51,713 bases of DNA, taken from contig JAOAIS010000049.1 of assembly GCA_026414575.1 (NCBI GenBank), positions 1-51,713 on the forward strand, given 5' to 3'. The position numbers and the translations under genes are program-made. Under the pieces are notes generated by a model. That model was not told where the DNA came from and did not search any database. It saw only the letters and a program-made list of their open reading frames with translations. This document shows, one piece after another, positions 38,545-48,685 of this stretch (position 1 is the first letter of the stretch; every line of letters begins with the position of its first letter). Origin of the DNA: Aquificaceae bacterium. GTDB taxonomy: Bacteria; Aquificota; Aquificia; Aquificales; Aquificaceae.

Positions 38545-40447
38545 TTCCCGAGCAGTAGTTATTTTGCTGGTCCACTCTACAACCTTGGTGGGCATTGTCT
38601 CCCTCTGGAAGGTAGCCGAGCCTGTATACTTCCTTATTTTCCTTGCTCTATACCTTTCGGGTGTATACATGGACATAAAAGGTTCACATCCTGTCAATAG
38701 ACTAACCCTAAATCTGCTTGGCATAATACTCACACTCTACTTTATCTCCCATCTGACGCTGGAAAATCCCTTAAAACCCTTCTCCCATGTAGTGCTCCTG
38801 CTCCTTGCCATAAAAAGCCTCGAGGAAAAGAAGATAAGAGACCTCTATCAGATGTTGCTTCTTAGTCTTTTTGGCCTTTCCATATCTACCGCCTACAGCA
38901 TAGGTCCAAGCTTCTTGCTTTTTTTCCTTCTTCACGGCTTTTTAGCGGTGTCCTCTCTTGTTCTCCTAAACCTCTACAGGAGGAGTGGGGACAAGAAACT
39001 AAGCTGGCTAAACTACAGGGAATATATCCTTGCAGGATTTGCACTATTTCTCTCTGTAGCGCTTCTGACATTCCCCCTCTTCTTTTTCCTGCCAAGAACT
39101 CAAGCGCCCATCTTTGACCTTTTTTCAAAAGGTAGTGGCTTAAAAACTGGGCTTGCGGAAAGCATAGCCCTCGGTAAGATAGGAGAAATACAGGAAGACA
39201 ACGCGGTAGTCTTTAGAGCCTATGGGCTTCCTCAAGGTCTTAAAGACCCATACTGGAGGGTTATAGTCTTTAGCACCTACTCAAAAAACACATGGCTAAG
39301 AGCAAGGGAGGATAAGTACATACTTCCCGAGAATTCAGAAGGTTTAACTTACAGCCTTATCCTTGAACCCTCCTTCGACAACATGGTGCCAGCCCTCGAT
39401 TACCCCCTAAACCTGCTTAGAATAGAAGGTCTGAGCGCCAACGCATTCATGGCAACAGGTAATGTGCTTCGCCTTGACAGGGAGATAAACAGGGCAGTAA
39501 GGGTCACAGTTAGCTCTTCAAAGACTCCAATACTCGTAGAAGATCCAAAGCCTTACCTTCAAATACCTAAGGACATAAGCCCAAACCTTATAAAACTTGC
39601 AGAGGAGCTCTCCAAAGGCGCACAAGGAGACATAGAAAAAATAAAAAGGGTGTTAGAACACTTTTCAACGGGTTACCAATACACTCTGAAGCTGGAAAAG
39701 TATGAGGGGGATCCCATAGATTACTTTATGTTTGTCTCCAAAAAGGGCAACTGTGAGTACTATGCTAGCGCAACCGCCCTTCTTCTTAGGCTGATGGGAG
39801 TGCCGACAAGGGTAGTCGGAGGATACAAGGGAGCCCTCTGGAATCCCTACGGCAACTATCACATAGTGACCAACTCCATGGCCCATGTGTGGGTGGAGGC
39901 TTATGTGGAAGGAAAATGGCTCAGAATAGATACAACACCACCCTATATGGCACCCTCGGTAGGGAAAATATCGGGCCTTTCCCTATTAAGGGATTCTCTT
40001 GTAAGCTTTTGGTATTCAAATGTGGTAGGTTATTCTTCAGAAAAACAAATTAAGCTTTTTAAAAACATAGGCGAGGGCTTTAGGGCTGAACTAAGAACAG
40101 AAAGTCTTTTTAAACACCTCATTCAAATAACGCAGTGGCTGATGCTTGCCCTCCTCTTATATCTGGTCCTTTTCATATTTTCAAGATTTAGAAAAACGCC
40201 TGAAAATCTTTATCTAAAGACAAGGGATATACTTCACCGGGAAGGGCTTGTAAAAAAAGAAGCCTTACCGGAGGAGGTTCTCTCCGCCTGCAAAAATAAA
40301 GAATACTACAGGTTGGTCAAGTTTATCCTTTCCATATACCAAAGGCACAAGTATTCACCCTATAGGGTTTATTCCGATGAAATTGTAGAAGGCTACAGAG
40401 CCATGGAAAATCTAAGAAGGATCATCCGTAGCTCCCGTCGCTCCTAA
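38522..40447 (+). CDS. TgpA-type membrane transglutaminase-like protein
   Basis: N-terminal TM bundle; core [31 protein letters not shown]...[21 protein letters not shown] (Cys-His-Asp). Confidence 0.88.
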   Translation: MFAKSLHSSRAVVILLVHSTTLVGIVSLWKVAEPVYFLIFLALYLSGVYMDIKGSHPVNRLTLNLLGIILTLYFISHLTLENPLKPFSHVVLLLLAIKSLEEKKIRDLYQMLLLSLFGLSISTAYSIGPSFLLFFLLHGFLAVSSLVLLNLYRRSGDKKLSWLNYREYILAGFALFLSVALLTFPLFFFLPRTQAPIFDLFSKGSGLKTGLAESIALGKIGEIQEDNAVVFRAYGLPQGLKDPYWRVIVFSTYSKNTWLRAREDKYILPENSEGLTYSLILEPSFDNMVPALDYPLNLLRIEGLSANAFMATGNVLRLDREINRAVRVTVSSSKTPILVEDPKPYLQIPKDISPNLIKLAEELSKGAQGDIEKIKRVLEHFSTGYQYTLKLEKYEGDPIDYFMFVSKKGNCEYYASATALLLRLMGVPTRVVGGYKGALWNPYGNYHIVTNSMAHVWVEAYVEGKWLRIDTTPPYMAPSVGKISGLSLLRDSLVSFWYSNVVGYSSEKQIKLFKNIGEGFRAELRTESLFKHLIQITQWLMLALLLYLVLFIFSRFRKTPENLYLKTRDILHREGLVKKEALPEEVLSACKNKEYYRLVKFILSIYQRHKYSPYRVYSDEIVEGYRAMENLRRIIRSSRRS

Positions 40448-40850
40448 CCCTTATGACCGTATGCACATTACCCCTGGGATTGAAGTCACCCACTACCTCA
40501 AGAAATCTTGGCCTAAGAAGGCTTTCCAAGGCTGTGTATATTTGGTTGGTTGCCTCCTCGTGAGATATATAACGGTTTCTAAACTTGTTAAGCCATAGCT
40601 TTAAAGACCTTAGCTCCACTATGTATTTGTCCGGTATGTACCTTATCCTTATGGTAGCATAGTCGGGATAACCCGACCGAGGACAAAGGCAGGAAAACTC
40701 AGGAAAAGTTATCTCAATCATATAGTCCCTACTGGGCGTAGGGTTTTCCCAAGGCTCAAGCTCCGCCTGCTCTATGGCTAACTCTCCATATTTTTTCTCC
40801 ATAAGTTTCAATTTTACATTAATCGGCAACTCCCTCCTCGTTTTTCCCAC
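40422..40850 (-). CDS. queF: NADPH-dependent 7-cyano-7-deazaguanine reductase
   Basis: [27 protein letters not shown] and [13 protein letters not shown] start is GTG 40850; ATG 40802 ([16 protein letters not shown]) is a likely alternative start. Confidence 0.92.
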   Translation of the reverse strand: MGKTRRELPINVKLKLMEKKYGELAIEQAELEPWENPTPSRDYMIEITFPEFSCLCPRSGYPDYATIRIRYIPDKYIVELRSLKLWLNKFRNRYISHEEATNQIYTALESLLRPRFLEVVGDFNPRGNVHTVIRVRSDGSYG

Positions 40851-41119
40851 ACTCTAAAAATTCACAAACTGAGGAGTGGTGAGTTCAACAATCAGAAGTC
40901 CCTCCTTGGCAGAAGGCTCTTCAATGCGGGTATTGTAAAGTCGGAGCACGAAAAAGCTTAAAAGACTGCTTAAGCACGAGGTGGATATGCCTTAACAGCC
41001 ACGGCGGGTCTTATCCAAACACCATCAGATTAAAAACAGTCTTCAACAGACATGTGGGTAGGAATCAAACATAAGAAGCTAAGCATAAACAATGGTTACA
41101 GCCAAAGAGCTAAAGGCAT

Positions 41120-42394
41120 TCAAGGGTCTTTAACTTCTGTCCTCTTGCATTCTAACAGAAGGTAAACTCCGTCAAACTCTCTGCCTTTAGTTAAAACCCT
41201 GCAAAAGGGTAGCTCTTCCAGGTTTTTCTCTTTTGTTATAACAAGCCCTTCTGCCGACGATGGAAGCTCAAGCTTCTTTATGCACTTGCCAGAGTAGAAA
41301 ACCAAAGCGGAATCCTCAGCCCTGTAAAAATAAACAGGACCCTCATAATTCTTAACCAGAGGGTAGGCTTTGGGCGTAAACCTCTCCTTCTCATAAAAGT
41401 GGATGAGCGGCATAAGCAGTAAAAAAACGAAGGAAGAAATCAAAATAGAAAACTTTAAATACCTCTTGTCCACCACCTCTGCAAGAAGTATGGCAAGGGG
41501 TGGGTAGGCAAAGAGTATGTAGTGATGTAGCTTGTTGCTGGCAAGGCTAAAAAAGAGCAAGACAAAAGCTGCCCAGAGAAGAAGGGGAAGCCAATCTCTT
41601 CTAAAGGACCTTATGAGCCTAAAGTAAAGGGGGATGTACCAAAGGGTGCTAAGGGCAAGGATAGGCAGGTAGTAGTAGAAGGGTGCGGGATGGGTGGACA
41701 TCTGGCCAGTGTATCTCATCAGGTTCTCGTAGATGAAAAACCTGTAAAAGTATTCATAGCCATGTTGCAAAAGCATGAAGGCATACCAAGAAAAGCCCAC
41801 AACGAGGAAAATAAAGAGACCTATGGGCTTTATAAAGTTTAGCCTTCTCTTCCAGAGTATGTATACACCTACCGCCAACACCACGCCCACAGGACCCTTA
41901 GTAAGAAAGGCAAGGGCAAGGAAAAACCATCCAAGCACTAACCTACTTTTCAAAAAGGCATAAAGCCCACACAGAGCAAAAAAGGTGTTTAGCATCTCTG
42001 GCACTACCGCCCTGGCTTCCAACCAGAGGTGAGGGAAGGTGGCAAGCACTAAAGCGGAGCTCAGAGCCTTACCCTTTGAAAAGAAGTCTCTCGTTAGAAG
42101 GTAGGTGATGCCCACCATACCCATGGCAGACAGGCCAGATACCAGCCTTGCGGAAAATTCGCCCAAACCAAAAAGATAAGAACTCGTGACAACCAGCCAG
42201 TAGAGCAGGGGTGGTTTTTCGAAGCGAGGTTGGCAGTTGTATTGGGGATTTATAAAATCCCCGGTCTTTATCATGTTTTGGACTGCATCCATGTTTCTCC
42301 CTTCATCCAGGGAGGTGAAAGATAAAAACCAACTGCCGAATATAAAATACAAAAGGAGTAGAACTAAAAGAAAGTAGAGATTGCGACGAAACAT
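41120..42394 (-). CDS. ArnT/PMT-like family 39 glycosyltransferase
   Basis: SFTSLDEGRNMDAVQNMIKTGDFINPQYNCQPRFEKPPLLYWLV; many TMs; start set to ATG 42394. Confidence 0.85.
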   Translation of the reverse strand: MFRRNLYFLLVLLLLYFIFGSWFLSFTSLDEGRNMDAVQNMIKTGDFINPQYNCQPRFEKPPLLYWLVVTSSYLFGLGEFSARLVSGLSAMGMVGITYLLTRDFFSKGKALSSALVLATFPHLWLEARAVVPEMLNTFFALCGLYAFLKSRLVLGWFFLALAFLTKGPVGVVLAVGVYILWKRRLNFIKPIGLFIFLVVGFSWYAFMLLQHGYEYFYRFFIYENLMRYTGQMSTHPAPFYYYLPILALSTLWYIPLYFRLIRSFRRDWLPLLLWAAFVLLFFSLASNKLHHYILFAYPPLAILLAEVVDKRYLKFSILISSFVFLLLMPLIHFYEKERFTPKAYPLVKNYEGPVYFYRAEDSALVFYSGKCIKKLELPSSAEGLVITKEKNLEELPFCRVLTKGREFDGVYLLLECKRTEVKDP

Positions 42395-42864
42395 AACACG
42401 CCTATAACCCATCCTACCACCACATCGAGGGGGAAGTGAACGCCCATGTAAACCCTGCCATAGCCTATGAGTATGGGATAGAGTATCAAAAGCATCTTGA
42501 ACCAAAAGGGTGAGCTATTTAGAAGGCATAGGGAGATTGTTGCAGCCATGGCAGTGTCCCCAGAAGGGAAAGACTTTAGCTTAAGCCTTTCAAGGATGTA
42601 TACATTCTCAAGAACTGCGGAGGGTCTCTTTGCCCTTATTGTATATTTGAGAGTTTTTACCATCAGAACCTGAAAAACCATGACAAGAACATATTTGATG
42701 AACCTCTTGTCTCCCAATATGAATAGTATAAAACCAACGAGAAAGCCAAACCAGCCTTTTCCTAATATATGAAAATATCTGTAAAAAACATCAAGAACCG
42801 GGTGTCTTTTGTGGTTTATGAGGTAAAAAAGCTGGTGGTTGATGTGGAACTTTTCCAAATCCAT
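42364..42864 (-). CDS. PAP2-family membrane phosphatase
   Basis: KYTIRAKRPS, SFPSGDTAMAA, GRVYMGVHFPLDVVVGW. Confidence 0.9.
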   Translation of the reverse strand: MDLEKFHINHQLFYLINHKRHPVLDVFYRYFHILGKGWFGFLVGFILFILGDKRFIKYVLVMVFQVLMVKTLKYTIRAKRPSAVLENVYILERLKLKSFPSGDTAMAATISLCLLNSSPFWFKMLLILYPILIGYGRVYMGVHFPLDVVVGWVIGVLCFVAISTFF

Positions 42865-43289
42865 TAGTTGTGCTTAAAGATTATCCTACCCCTTTCCACG
42901 TTTTCTGGTATTAAAATCACCCTCTGGTCGCTCATGAAGGAGACAAAGCCCTCTATAAGACCCGCAAAAAAGTATACAACCGGCGAATTCATGAGATCTT
43001 CGCCCACTATGGCGTCCGTAAAAACATCTTCCTCCGTAATAACTTTACCTTCTTCAACCTTTATTGACTGGGCAAAACCAAGGTCCTCAAGTATTATACA
43101 GGCTCTTCTCAGGGCTTCTTCCTTGGGAAGATTTTCTGGAAAGTGTCCTATAAGACTCTCTAAAAGTCTTGGACCTGCCTGTTTGCCCGCATCGCGCATA
43201 ACTGCCTTGGCCCCCTTGTCTCCTATTAGGTTCTTAACACCTTCTGCCATGTTCACTATAGCCAGCAGTAAAATATCTGAATCTATCAT
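42864..43289 (-). CDS. Hypothetical protein
   Basis: 141-aa ORF, stop overlaps start of the PAP2 gene. Confidence 0.65.
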   Translation of the reverse strand: MIDSDILLLAIVNMAEGVKNLIGDKGAKAVMRDAGKQAGPRLLESLIGHFPENLPKEEALRRACIILEDLGFAQSIKVEEGKVITEEDVFTDAIVGEDLMNSPVVYFFAGLIEGFVSFMSDQRVILIPENVERGRIIFKHN

Positions 43290-43369
43290 GTCATATACCC
43301 CTTTCTTTATTGTAGCATGTCTTAAAAAAAACTAAAATTAGCTTAGCTTATGATGACTGTAAGCATAGC

Positions 43370-44734
43370 TTATCCAACCGACTCGTATATCCTACCCCTG
43401 AAGTCAGCACCCAAAGACTTGGCAAGCTCTTCTGTTCTTTTCATGTCCACGCCCTCGTAGTCCACTGCAGTTGCCACCACCTTAAAACCCTCCCTAATTG
43501 CCTCTTTTATAAACTCCAAAACCTTCTCAAAGGCGTATTCTTCCGCAGGCCTGCATACTTCGTTGTAGGTCTCCTTGTCTGGAGCATTAAGGCTCACAGA
43601 CCACACATCCACAAGACCTTTAAGCTCTTTGAGCTTTTCCCTCGGAAGGAAGGTGAACATAAGACCGTTGGTGTCCACTCTTACCCTTCCACCCTTTTCC
43701 TTGACCCAGCGGGCAATTTCCTTGAGTGCAGAAAACCTAAGGGTTGGCTCGCCATAGCCACAGAAGACAACCTCTTCGTACCTTGTTGGTTCTCCTATTT
43801 CTCTTATGACCTCTTCCACAGAAGGGTCTCGAGATACCCAAACCCAATAGCCCTTCACCATGAAGTTTCTTTCCCTCTCTCTCTGACAAAAGGCGCAATG
43901 CAAGTTACATTTGTTGGTTAGGTTTATGTAAAGTTTGTTGTTTATCATATAAGTGACCGTATCCTTTTTCCCGTCACACAACAGGTTAAAGAGTAGCTTT
44001 GCATTCTCTGAAGTCATCCTCTCCACATCATCAAGGGAGGTGTTGGATATGAGCTGTGCCATAGCTTCCGCCACATAGCGTAGGTATGTTGGTTTGTTGG
44101 GCTTACCTCTTACGGGCTGGGGCGCAAGGAAGGGCGAGTCCGTCTCCATAAGAAGCCTGTAGGTGGGCGTTCTTTTGACTACCTCCCTCAGCTTTTGGGC
44201 GTTGGGGTAAGTTATGATGCCCGAGTAGGATATATAAAAGCCAAGGTCCGCACAGGCTTTCATGAATTGATAAGAGCCGGTAAAGCAGTGCATCACACCT
44301 CCTACCTCGTAAGCCTTCTCTTCTTTGAGAACTCTTAGGGTTTCTTCTTCCGCATCCCTTGAGTGCACCACTATGGGTAGTCCAAGCTCGCGGGCAAGGG
44401 CTATCTGCCTTCTGAAGACTTCCTCCTGCCTTTTTCTGTCCGAGTAGTTCTTATAGAAATCAAGACCCATCTCCCCAAGAGCTTTTACCTTTGGGTTCTC
44501 CTTTGCGAGGGTCTTTAGCCACTCAAGGTCTTCTTCGGTAACCTTATCCGCCTCATGGGGGTGAAAGCCTATGGCACAAAAAACTTTGGTGTTCTCTTGG
44601 CAAAGCTTAAGGGCGTTCCTTATGGTCTTTCTGTCGTAGCCTATGGTAAGGAGATATTCAAGGCTCTTATCCTGCAAGGTTTCTACTAAGTCTTCCTCCT
44701 TCAAAAGGTCCAGATGGCAGTGGGTGTCTATCAT
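43370..44734 (-). CDS. TatD-family DNase fused to a radical SAM domain
   Basis: N-term MIDTHCHLDLL ... VHSRDAEEETL ... METDSPFLAPQPVRGKPN; C-term NLTNKCNLHCAFCQRER (CxxxCxxC) and VVFCGYGEPTLR. Confidence 0.92.
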   Translation of the reverse strand: MIDTHCHLDLLKEEDLVETLQDKSLEYLLTIGYDRKTIRNALKLCQENTKVFCAIGFHPHEADKVTEEDLEWLKTLAKENPKVKALGEMGLDFYKNYSDRKRQEEVFRRQIALARELGLPIVVHSRDAEEETLRVLKEEKAYEVGGVMHCFTGSYQFMKACADLGFYISYSGIITYPNAQKLREVVKRTPTYRLLMETDSPFLAPQPVRGKPNKPTYLRYVAEAMAQLISNTSLDDVERMTSENAKLLFNLLCDGKKDTVTYMINNKLYINLTNKCNLHCAFCQRERERNFMVKGYWVWVSRDPSVEEVIREIGEPTRYEEVVFCGYGEPTLRFSALKEIARWVKEKGGRVRVDTNGLMFTFLPREKLKELKGLVDVWSVSLNAPDKETYNEVCRPAEEYAFEKVLEFIKEAIREGFKVVATAVDYEGVDMKRTEELAKSLGADFRGRIYESVG

Positions 44735-44766
44735 GGATAGAAAAGATACCAGCTATTTCTGTTTTT

Positions 44767-46047
44767 TCAAGCCCTGTTTTTTACGCTTATCCTCAAAAAG
44801 TGAGTGGCACAGGATATGCAGGGGTCAAAGCTTCTCACTAAAGGCTCTGCAAGTTCCCTGAGGGTATCCTCCTTGGGTTCTTCAAAGTCTTTTATGAACT
44901 CCCAAAGGGAAAGCTCCATGGCGGGCTGGTTCTGGGAGGTGGGAGGGACTATGTCCGCACTGAGGATGCGACCCTCTTGGTCAAAGGTGTAGTGATGCCA
45001 AAGGATGCCTCTGGGCGCCTCCGAAACACCAAAGCCTTCAGAAGCTCTTGGATGTGTCTCAACCTTGCTCCTTTGGGGCTTTTTATAGTCCCTAATGACC
45101 TCTTTGGCTCTCTCGAGGGCGTGTATAGTCTCCACCATCCTCACCAAAAGGCTCCGGTATGGGTTTTTCACGGGCGGTTCAAGCCCAAGTTGCAGGGCCA
45201 CATCCTTTGCGGTGCGTGATAGCATATCAAAGGCGTTGTTAAAGCGGGCAAGAGGACCAACAAGATATACCCTACCATCTCTAAGGCGGGCGTGCTTGGC
45301 GGTGGAGTAGGACATCTCAAACTCATCAAAAGCCTCCTTAAACTCCGAAGGCTTTATCCTCTGACCCTCAAAGCATATGTCTCCCTTCAATATGGGATAC
45401 TCCTCCTCCCACAGGGATACAAAAACCACCTCCTTCAAATCAAAGCGTGGAAATTCAAGATTCTTGAACCTCTCTAAAGACCAAAGGCTTTTCTCAAGGG
45501 CAAGCTCTACAGAGGGCAATAGCTCTGAGATGCTCTCTGGTAGAGAGCTAAAACCACCTGCGGTCAGCGAGACGGGGTGAGATGTTCTTCCGCCAAGGGT
45601 CTGGAGGATGAGTCCGCCACACCTCTTTATCTCTAAACCTGCCAGTGCCAGCTCCCTATCCAACTTTGCCAATTCAAGGAAGGAAGGAACACCAAAGAAG
45701 TCCGGCAAATGCAGGAAAAAAACATGAAGGGCATGGCTCTGTATCCACTCGCCGTAGTACATGAGCCTTCTAAGCTTCTGTAGCTCCTCAGGAACCTCCA
45801 CGCCAAAGGCATCCTCCACTGCCTGAACCCCACTCATCTGATAGGCTACTGGGCATATACCACATATGCGAGCGGTTATGTCCGTTATCGTGTGGTAAGG
45901 CTTGCCCCTGAGGATACCTTCGATGAACCTGGGCGGTTCATATATGGAAAGCCTTATCTCCTTGGGCCTTTTGTCCTCAAGGTAAACCTCAAGAGCACCC
46001 TCACCTTCCACTCTGGTAAGAGCCTCAAGCTTTACCTTCATAGCCAC
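44767..46047 (-). CDS. [NiFe] hydrogenase large (alpha) subunit, group 3b-like
   Basis: ARICGICPVAYQ and C-terminal DPCISCATHF Ni-ligand motifs. Confidence 0.95.
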   Translation of the reverse strand: MAMKVKLEALTRVEGEGALEVYLEDKRPKEIRLSIYEPPRFIEGILRGKPYHTITDITARICGICPVAYQMSGVQAVEDAFGVEVPEELQKLRRLMYYGEWIQSHALHVFFLHLPDFFGVPSFLELAKLDRELALAGLEIKRCGGLILQTLGGRTSHPVSLTAGGFSSLPESISELLPSVELALEKSLWSLERFKNLEFPRFDLKEVVFVSLWEEEYPILKGDICFEGQRIKPSEFKEAFDEFEMSYSTAKHARLRDGRVYLVGPLARFNNAFDMLSRTAKDVALQLGLEPPVKNPYRSLLVRMVETIHALERAKEVIRDYKKPQRSKVETHPRASEGFGVSEAPRGILWHHYTFDQEGRILSADIVPPTSQNQPAMELSLWEFIKDFEEPKEDTLRELAEPLVRSFDPCISCATHFLRISVKNRA

Positions 46048-46781
46048 CCCCTAAGTTCCCTGTTGTAGCCGTTAAAGGAAAGCCTTAAGAGCTCTTTAAG
46101 ATTTTCCACGCTAAGTCCGAGTCTTTCGTAGCCTCCCTGCAATGCCTCAAGGGCTGGCTTTTCCACAGGACCGTAACAGCCATAACAGCCCCTCTCAAAG
46201 CTGGGACAGAGGGCACCACAGCCCGCCACGGTTATGGGGCCAAGGCAGGGTTTCTGGTAGGCCACTGCCACGCAGACATTGCCCTTCCTCTTGCACTCAA
46301 GGCATAGGGGGTAGGTGGGGAGCTGGGGAGACCTCTGGTGCATCACTGCCACCAAAACTTCCTTGAGAGCCCTCCTGTTTATGGGACAGCCTCTTACCTC
46401 CAAGTCCACCTTCACAAAGTCCGAGATAGGTCTTGAGAAGGGATTTACCACATAGTGCCCCTTGTAGACGGAGGAGTATACCTCAGAAAAGTCCTCGTAG
46501 TTCCTCGCAGACTGGATGCCTCCAGAGACTGCACAGGCACCTATTGCCACCAGAAACTTTGAGCTTTCTCTTATCTTTTTTATCCTCTCCTCTTCCTCGG
46601 GTGTGGAGACCGAACCCTCCACAAAGGACAGGTCAAGCTCGCCCCAGCGGTTGTAAGAGGTGGCCTCGAGGAAATACTCTATGCTCACCATCTCCGAAAG
46701 AAGCAGGAGCTCCTCCTCAAGGTCAAAGAAGGCAAGCTGACAGCCGTCGCAAGAAGAAAACTTAAAGACCCCCACCCTCAT
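46038..46781 (-). CDS. [NiFe] hydrogenase small (delta) subunit
   Basis: FKFSSCDGCQLAFFDLEEELL; VAIGACAVSGGIQSARN; GCPINRRALKEVL. Confidence 0.94.
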   Translation of the reverse strand: MRVGVFKFSSCDGCQLAFFDLEEELLLLSEMVSIEYFLEATSYNRWGELDLSFVEGSVSTPEEEERIKKIRESSKFLVAIGACAVSGGIQSARNYEDFSEVYSSVYKGHYVVNPFSRPISDFVKVDLEVRGCPINRRALKEVLVAVMHQRSPQLPTYPLCLECKRKGNVCVAVAYQKPCLGPITVAGCGALCPSFERGCYGCYGPVEKPALEALQGGYERLGLSVENLKELLRLSFNGYNRELRGWL

Positions 46782-47578
46782 ACCTCTTCCCTCTCAAAGT
46801 ATTCCCTTATGAGGTCATACCTGAAGACTGGTCCATCCTTACACACAAAGTAAGGACCTATCATGCAGTGACCACAGGTGCCCACAGAACACTTCATGTG
46901 TCTCTCCAAAGAAGCGTATACATTCTCCGGTGATATGCCCTTACTTTCAAGCAGCTTAACGCAGGCTTTTACCATGGGGTCGGGTCCGCAGATAAAGACC
47001 ACCGTATCCTCCTCCAGTTCCAGCTTCTCTATAATCTCCGTAACAAGCCCTACCCTGCCCTTCCACTTCGGATGGGGCTTTGAAAGGGTTATGTGAAGCT
47101 CAGCCTTGGAGGACCAGTCTTCATAAAGGTATTTGTAAAGAAGGTTTTCGTAGTCCTTCGAGCCATAGATATGGACAAGCCTTTTTATGGAGCTTTTTAG
47201 AGCCTCTTCAAAGACCCACCGGGTGGCCGCAAGACCAAGACCGCCCGATATGAGGAGAAGGGTCCTTCCGAAAGCCTTTTCAAGCTCCCAGACGTTTCCG
47301 TAAGGACCTCGCCAGTATAGCCTATCCCCTTCCTTGAGCTGGTCTATGTGTCTGGTCACATCCCCCACAGCTCTCACCGTGTGGACAATATAGTCTTCAC
47401 CTTTGCTTGCTATTGTTATGGGAGCTTCGCCCATGCCAAAGGCATACAGCATGTTGTATTGACCAGGCTGGGCACTCTCTTCCGTTGCTATGTGAAAAGT
47501 GTAAACATTTTCGCACTCTCTAATGAGCCTCACCACAAGACCTTCCTTTAGATTGTAAGGACTATCGCAGACCGGCAT
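46778..47578 (-). CDS. Hydrogenase FAD/NAD(P)-binding (gamma) subunit
   Basis: Ferredoxin reductase fold; ISGGLGLAATRWVFE; Cys-rich end MKCSVGTCGHCMIGPYFVCKDGP. Confidence 0.93.
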   Translation of the reverse strand: MPVCDSPYNLKEGLVVRLIRECENVYTFHIATEESAQPGQYNMLYAFGMGEAPITIASKGEDYIVHTVRAVGDVTRHIDQLKEGDRLYWRGPYGNVWELEKAFGRTLLLISGGLGLAATRWVFEEALKSSIKRLVHIYGSKDYENLLYKYLYEDWSSKAELHITLSKPHPKWKGRVGLVTEIIEKLELEEDTVVFICGPDPMVKACVKLLESKGISPENVYASLERHMKCSVGTCGHCMIGPYFVCKDGPVFRYDLIREYFEREEV

Positions 47579-48685
47579 CTACTCACTCCCAAGAACCTTC
47601 TTTATCTCCTGCCTTATGTCAATACCCACAGGACACCATGTTATACACCTGCCACAACCCACGCATCCAAAGAGGTCAAACTGGTCCATCCAATAGGCAA
47701 ACTTGTGCATGAGCCACTGCCTGTATCGTGAATGAACGCTCTGGCGTATGTTGTAGCGGTGGACTGTGGCAAAAGCAGGAGAAAAGCAAGAATCCCAGAC
47801 CCTTATCCTCTCGCTTTCTTTTAGCTTCAGGTCGTTCCTTTCAAGGATGTCAAAGCAAAAACATGTTGGGCAAGACTGGGTGCAGGAGGTGCAGGCAAGA
47901 CATCTTTTCTCTATGTGTTTCCAGTATTGGCTGTCCATCCGCCCGTAAAGCCTATCCGGAAGACCCCCTATTTCAAAGTGCCTTTCCATGATGGCCTCCG
48001 CCTCCCTCAGTCTTTCTCTCTTCTGTAGGAAGTGCTCTTCTCCTGCTTCCTTCTTGTTTCCCAAAGACTCTAAAAGCGCCCTGCCCCTCTCTGAACCAGC
48101 CTCAAGGAGAAAGCCCTCTCTTAGCTCGGTTATCAAAAGGTCGTAGCCCTCCTTTACCTCTGGACCCGTGCCCATGGTGGTGCAGAAGCAGGTGGATGTA
48201 GCGTAGGCGCAGTTTACTGCCACCACGAAGGCGCCTTCTCTCAGTTTTCTGTAGTAAGAGTCCGGGTGAGGGTTTTTGTGGACAAAGACCCTATCCAACA
48301 CCTCAAGGGCAAAGAGGTCGCAGGCTCTCACATCAAAAAAACAGAAGTTTCCCTCTGAGTTGCAAACTTCGAACTCAAGGCACCCATCGGAAGTTCTCAC
48401 CCTCATAAGAACAAGCTCCGAAGGATGCAAGAAAGCCTTTAGGCTGTTGACCGGATGGGTGTAGGTAAAGTAGCCCTCCGCCCTCTCAAGGCAGTAAAAA
48501 CCAGGCATTTCCCTGTTTCTATGACCAAAGGGGAGCTCTCTAAGGCTTTCCACCTCCGAGTAGAGTATGACTCCCTCCTTTAGCTTGGGCGCCACAACTC
48601 TCCATCCTTCTTTTAACCTACAAAAAAGCTCTTCAAGTCCTTGGTAACTTACTATGTAGCCCCTGCCCTCTCCTTTGTCCTCCAT
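47579..48685 (-). CDS. Hydrogenase 4Fe-4S (beta) subunit
   Basis: [17 protein letters not shown] and [17 protein letters not shown]. Confidence 0.92.
   Translation of the reverse strand: MEDKGEGRGYIVSYQGLEELFCRLKEGWRVVAPKLKEGVILYSEVESLRELPFGHRNREMPGFYCLERAEGYFTYTHPVNSLKAFLHPSELVLMRVRTSDGCLEFEVCNSEGNFCFFDVRACDLFALEVLDRVFVHKNPHPDSYYRKLREGAFVVAVNCAYATSTCFCTTMGTGPEVKEGYDLLITELREGFLLEAGSERGRALLESLGNKKEAGEEHFLQKRERLREAEAIMERHFEIGGLPDRLYGRMDSQYWKHIEKRCLACTSCTQSCPTCFCFDILERNDLKLKESERIRVWDSCFSPAFATVHRYNIRQSVHSRYRQWLMHKFAYWMDQFDLFGCVGCGRCITWCPVGIDIRQEIKKVLGSE

Noticed and set aside
43370-44734. TatD-radical SAM as an assembly chimera
   Set aside because: Single uninterrupted frame, and a TatD-linked radical SAM family is already known, so a true fusion is more likely.
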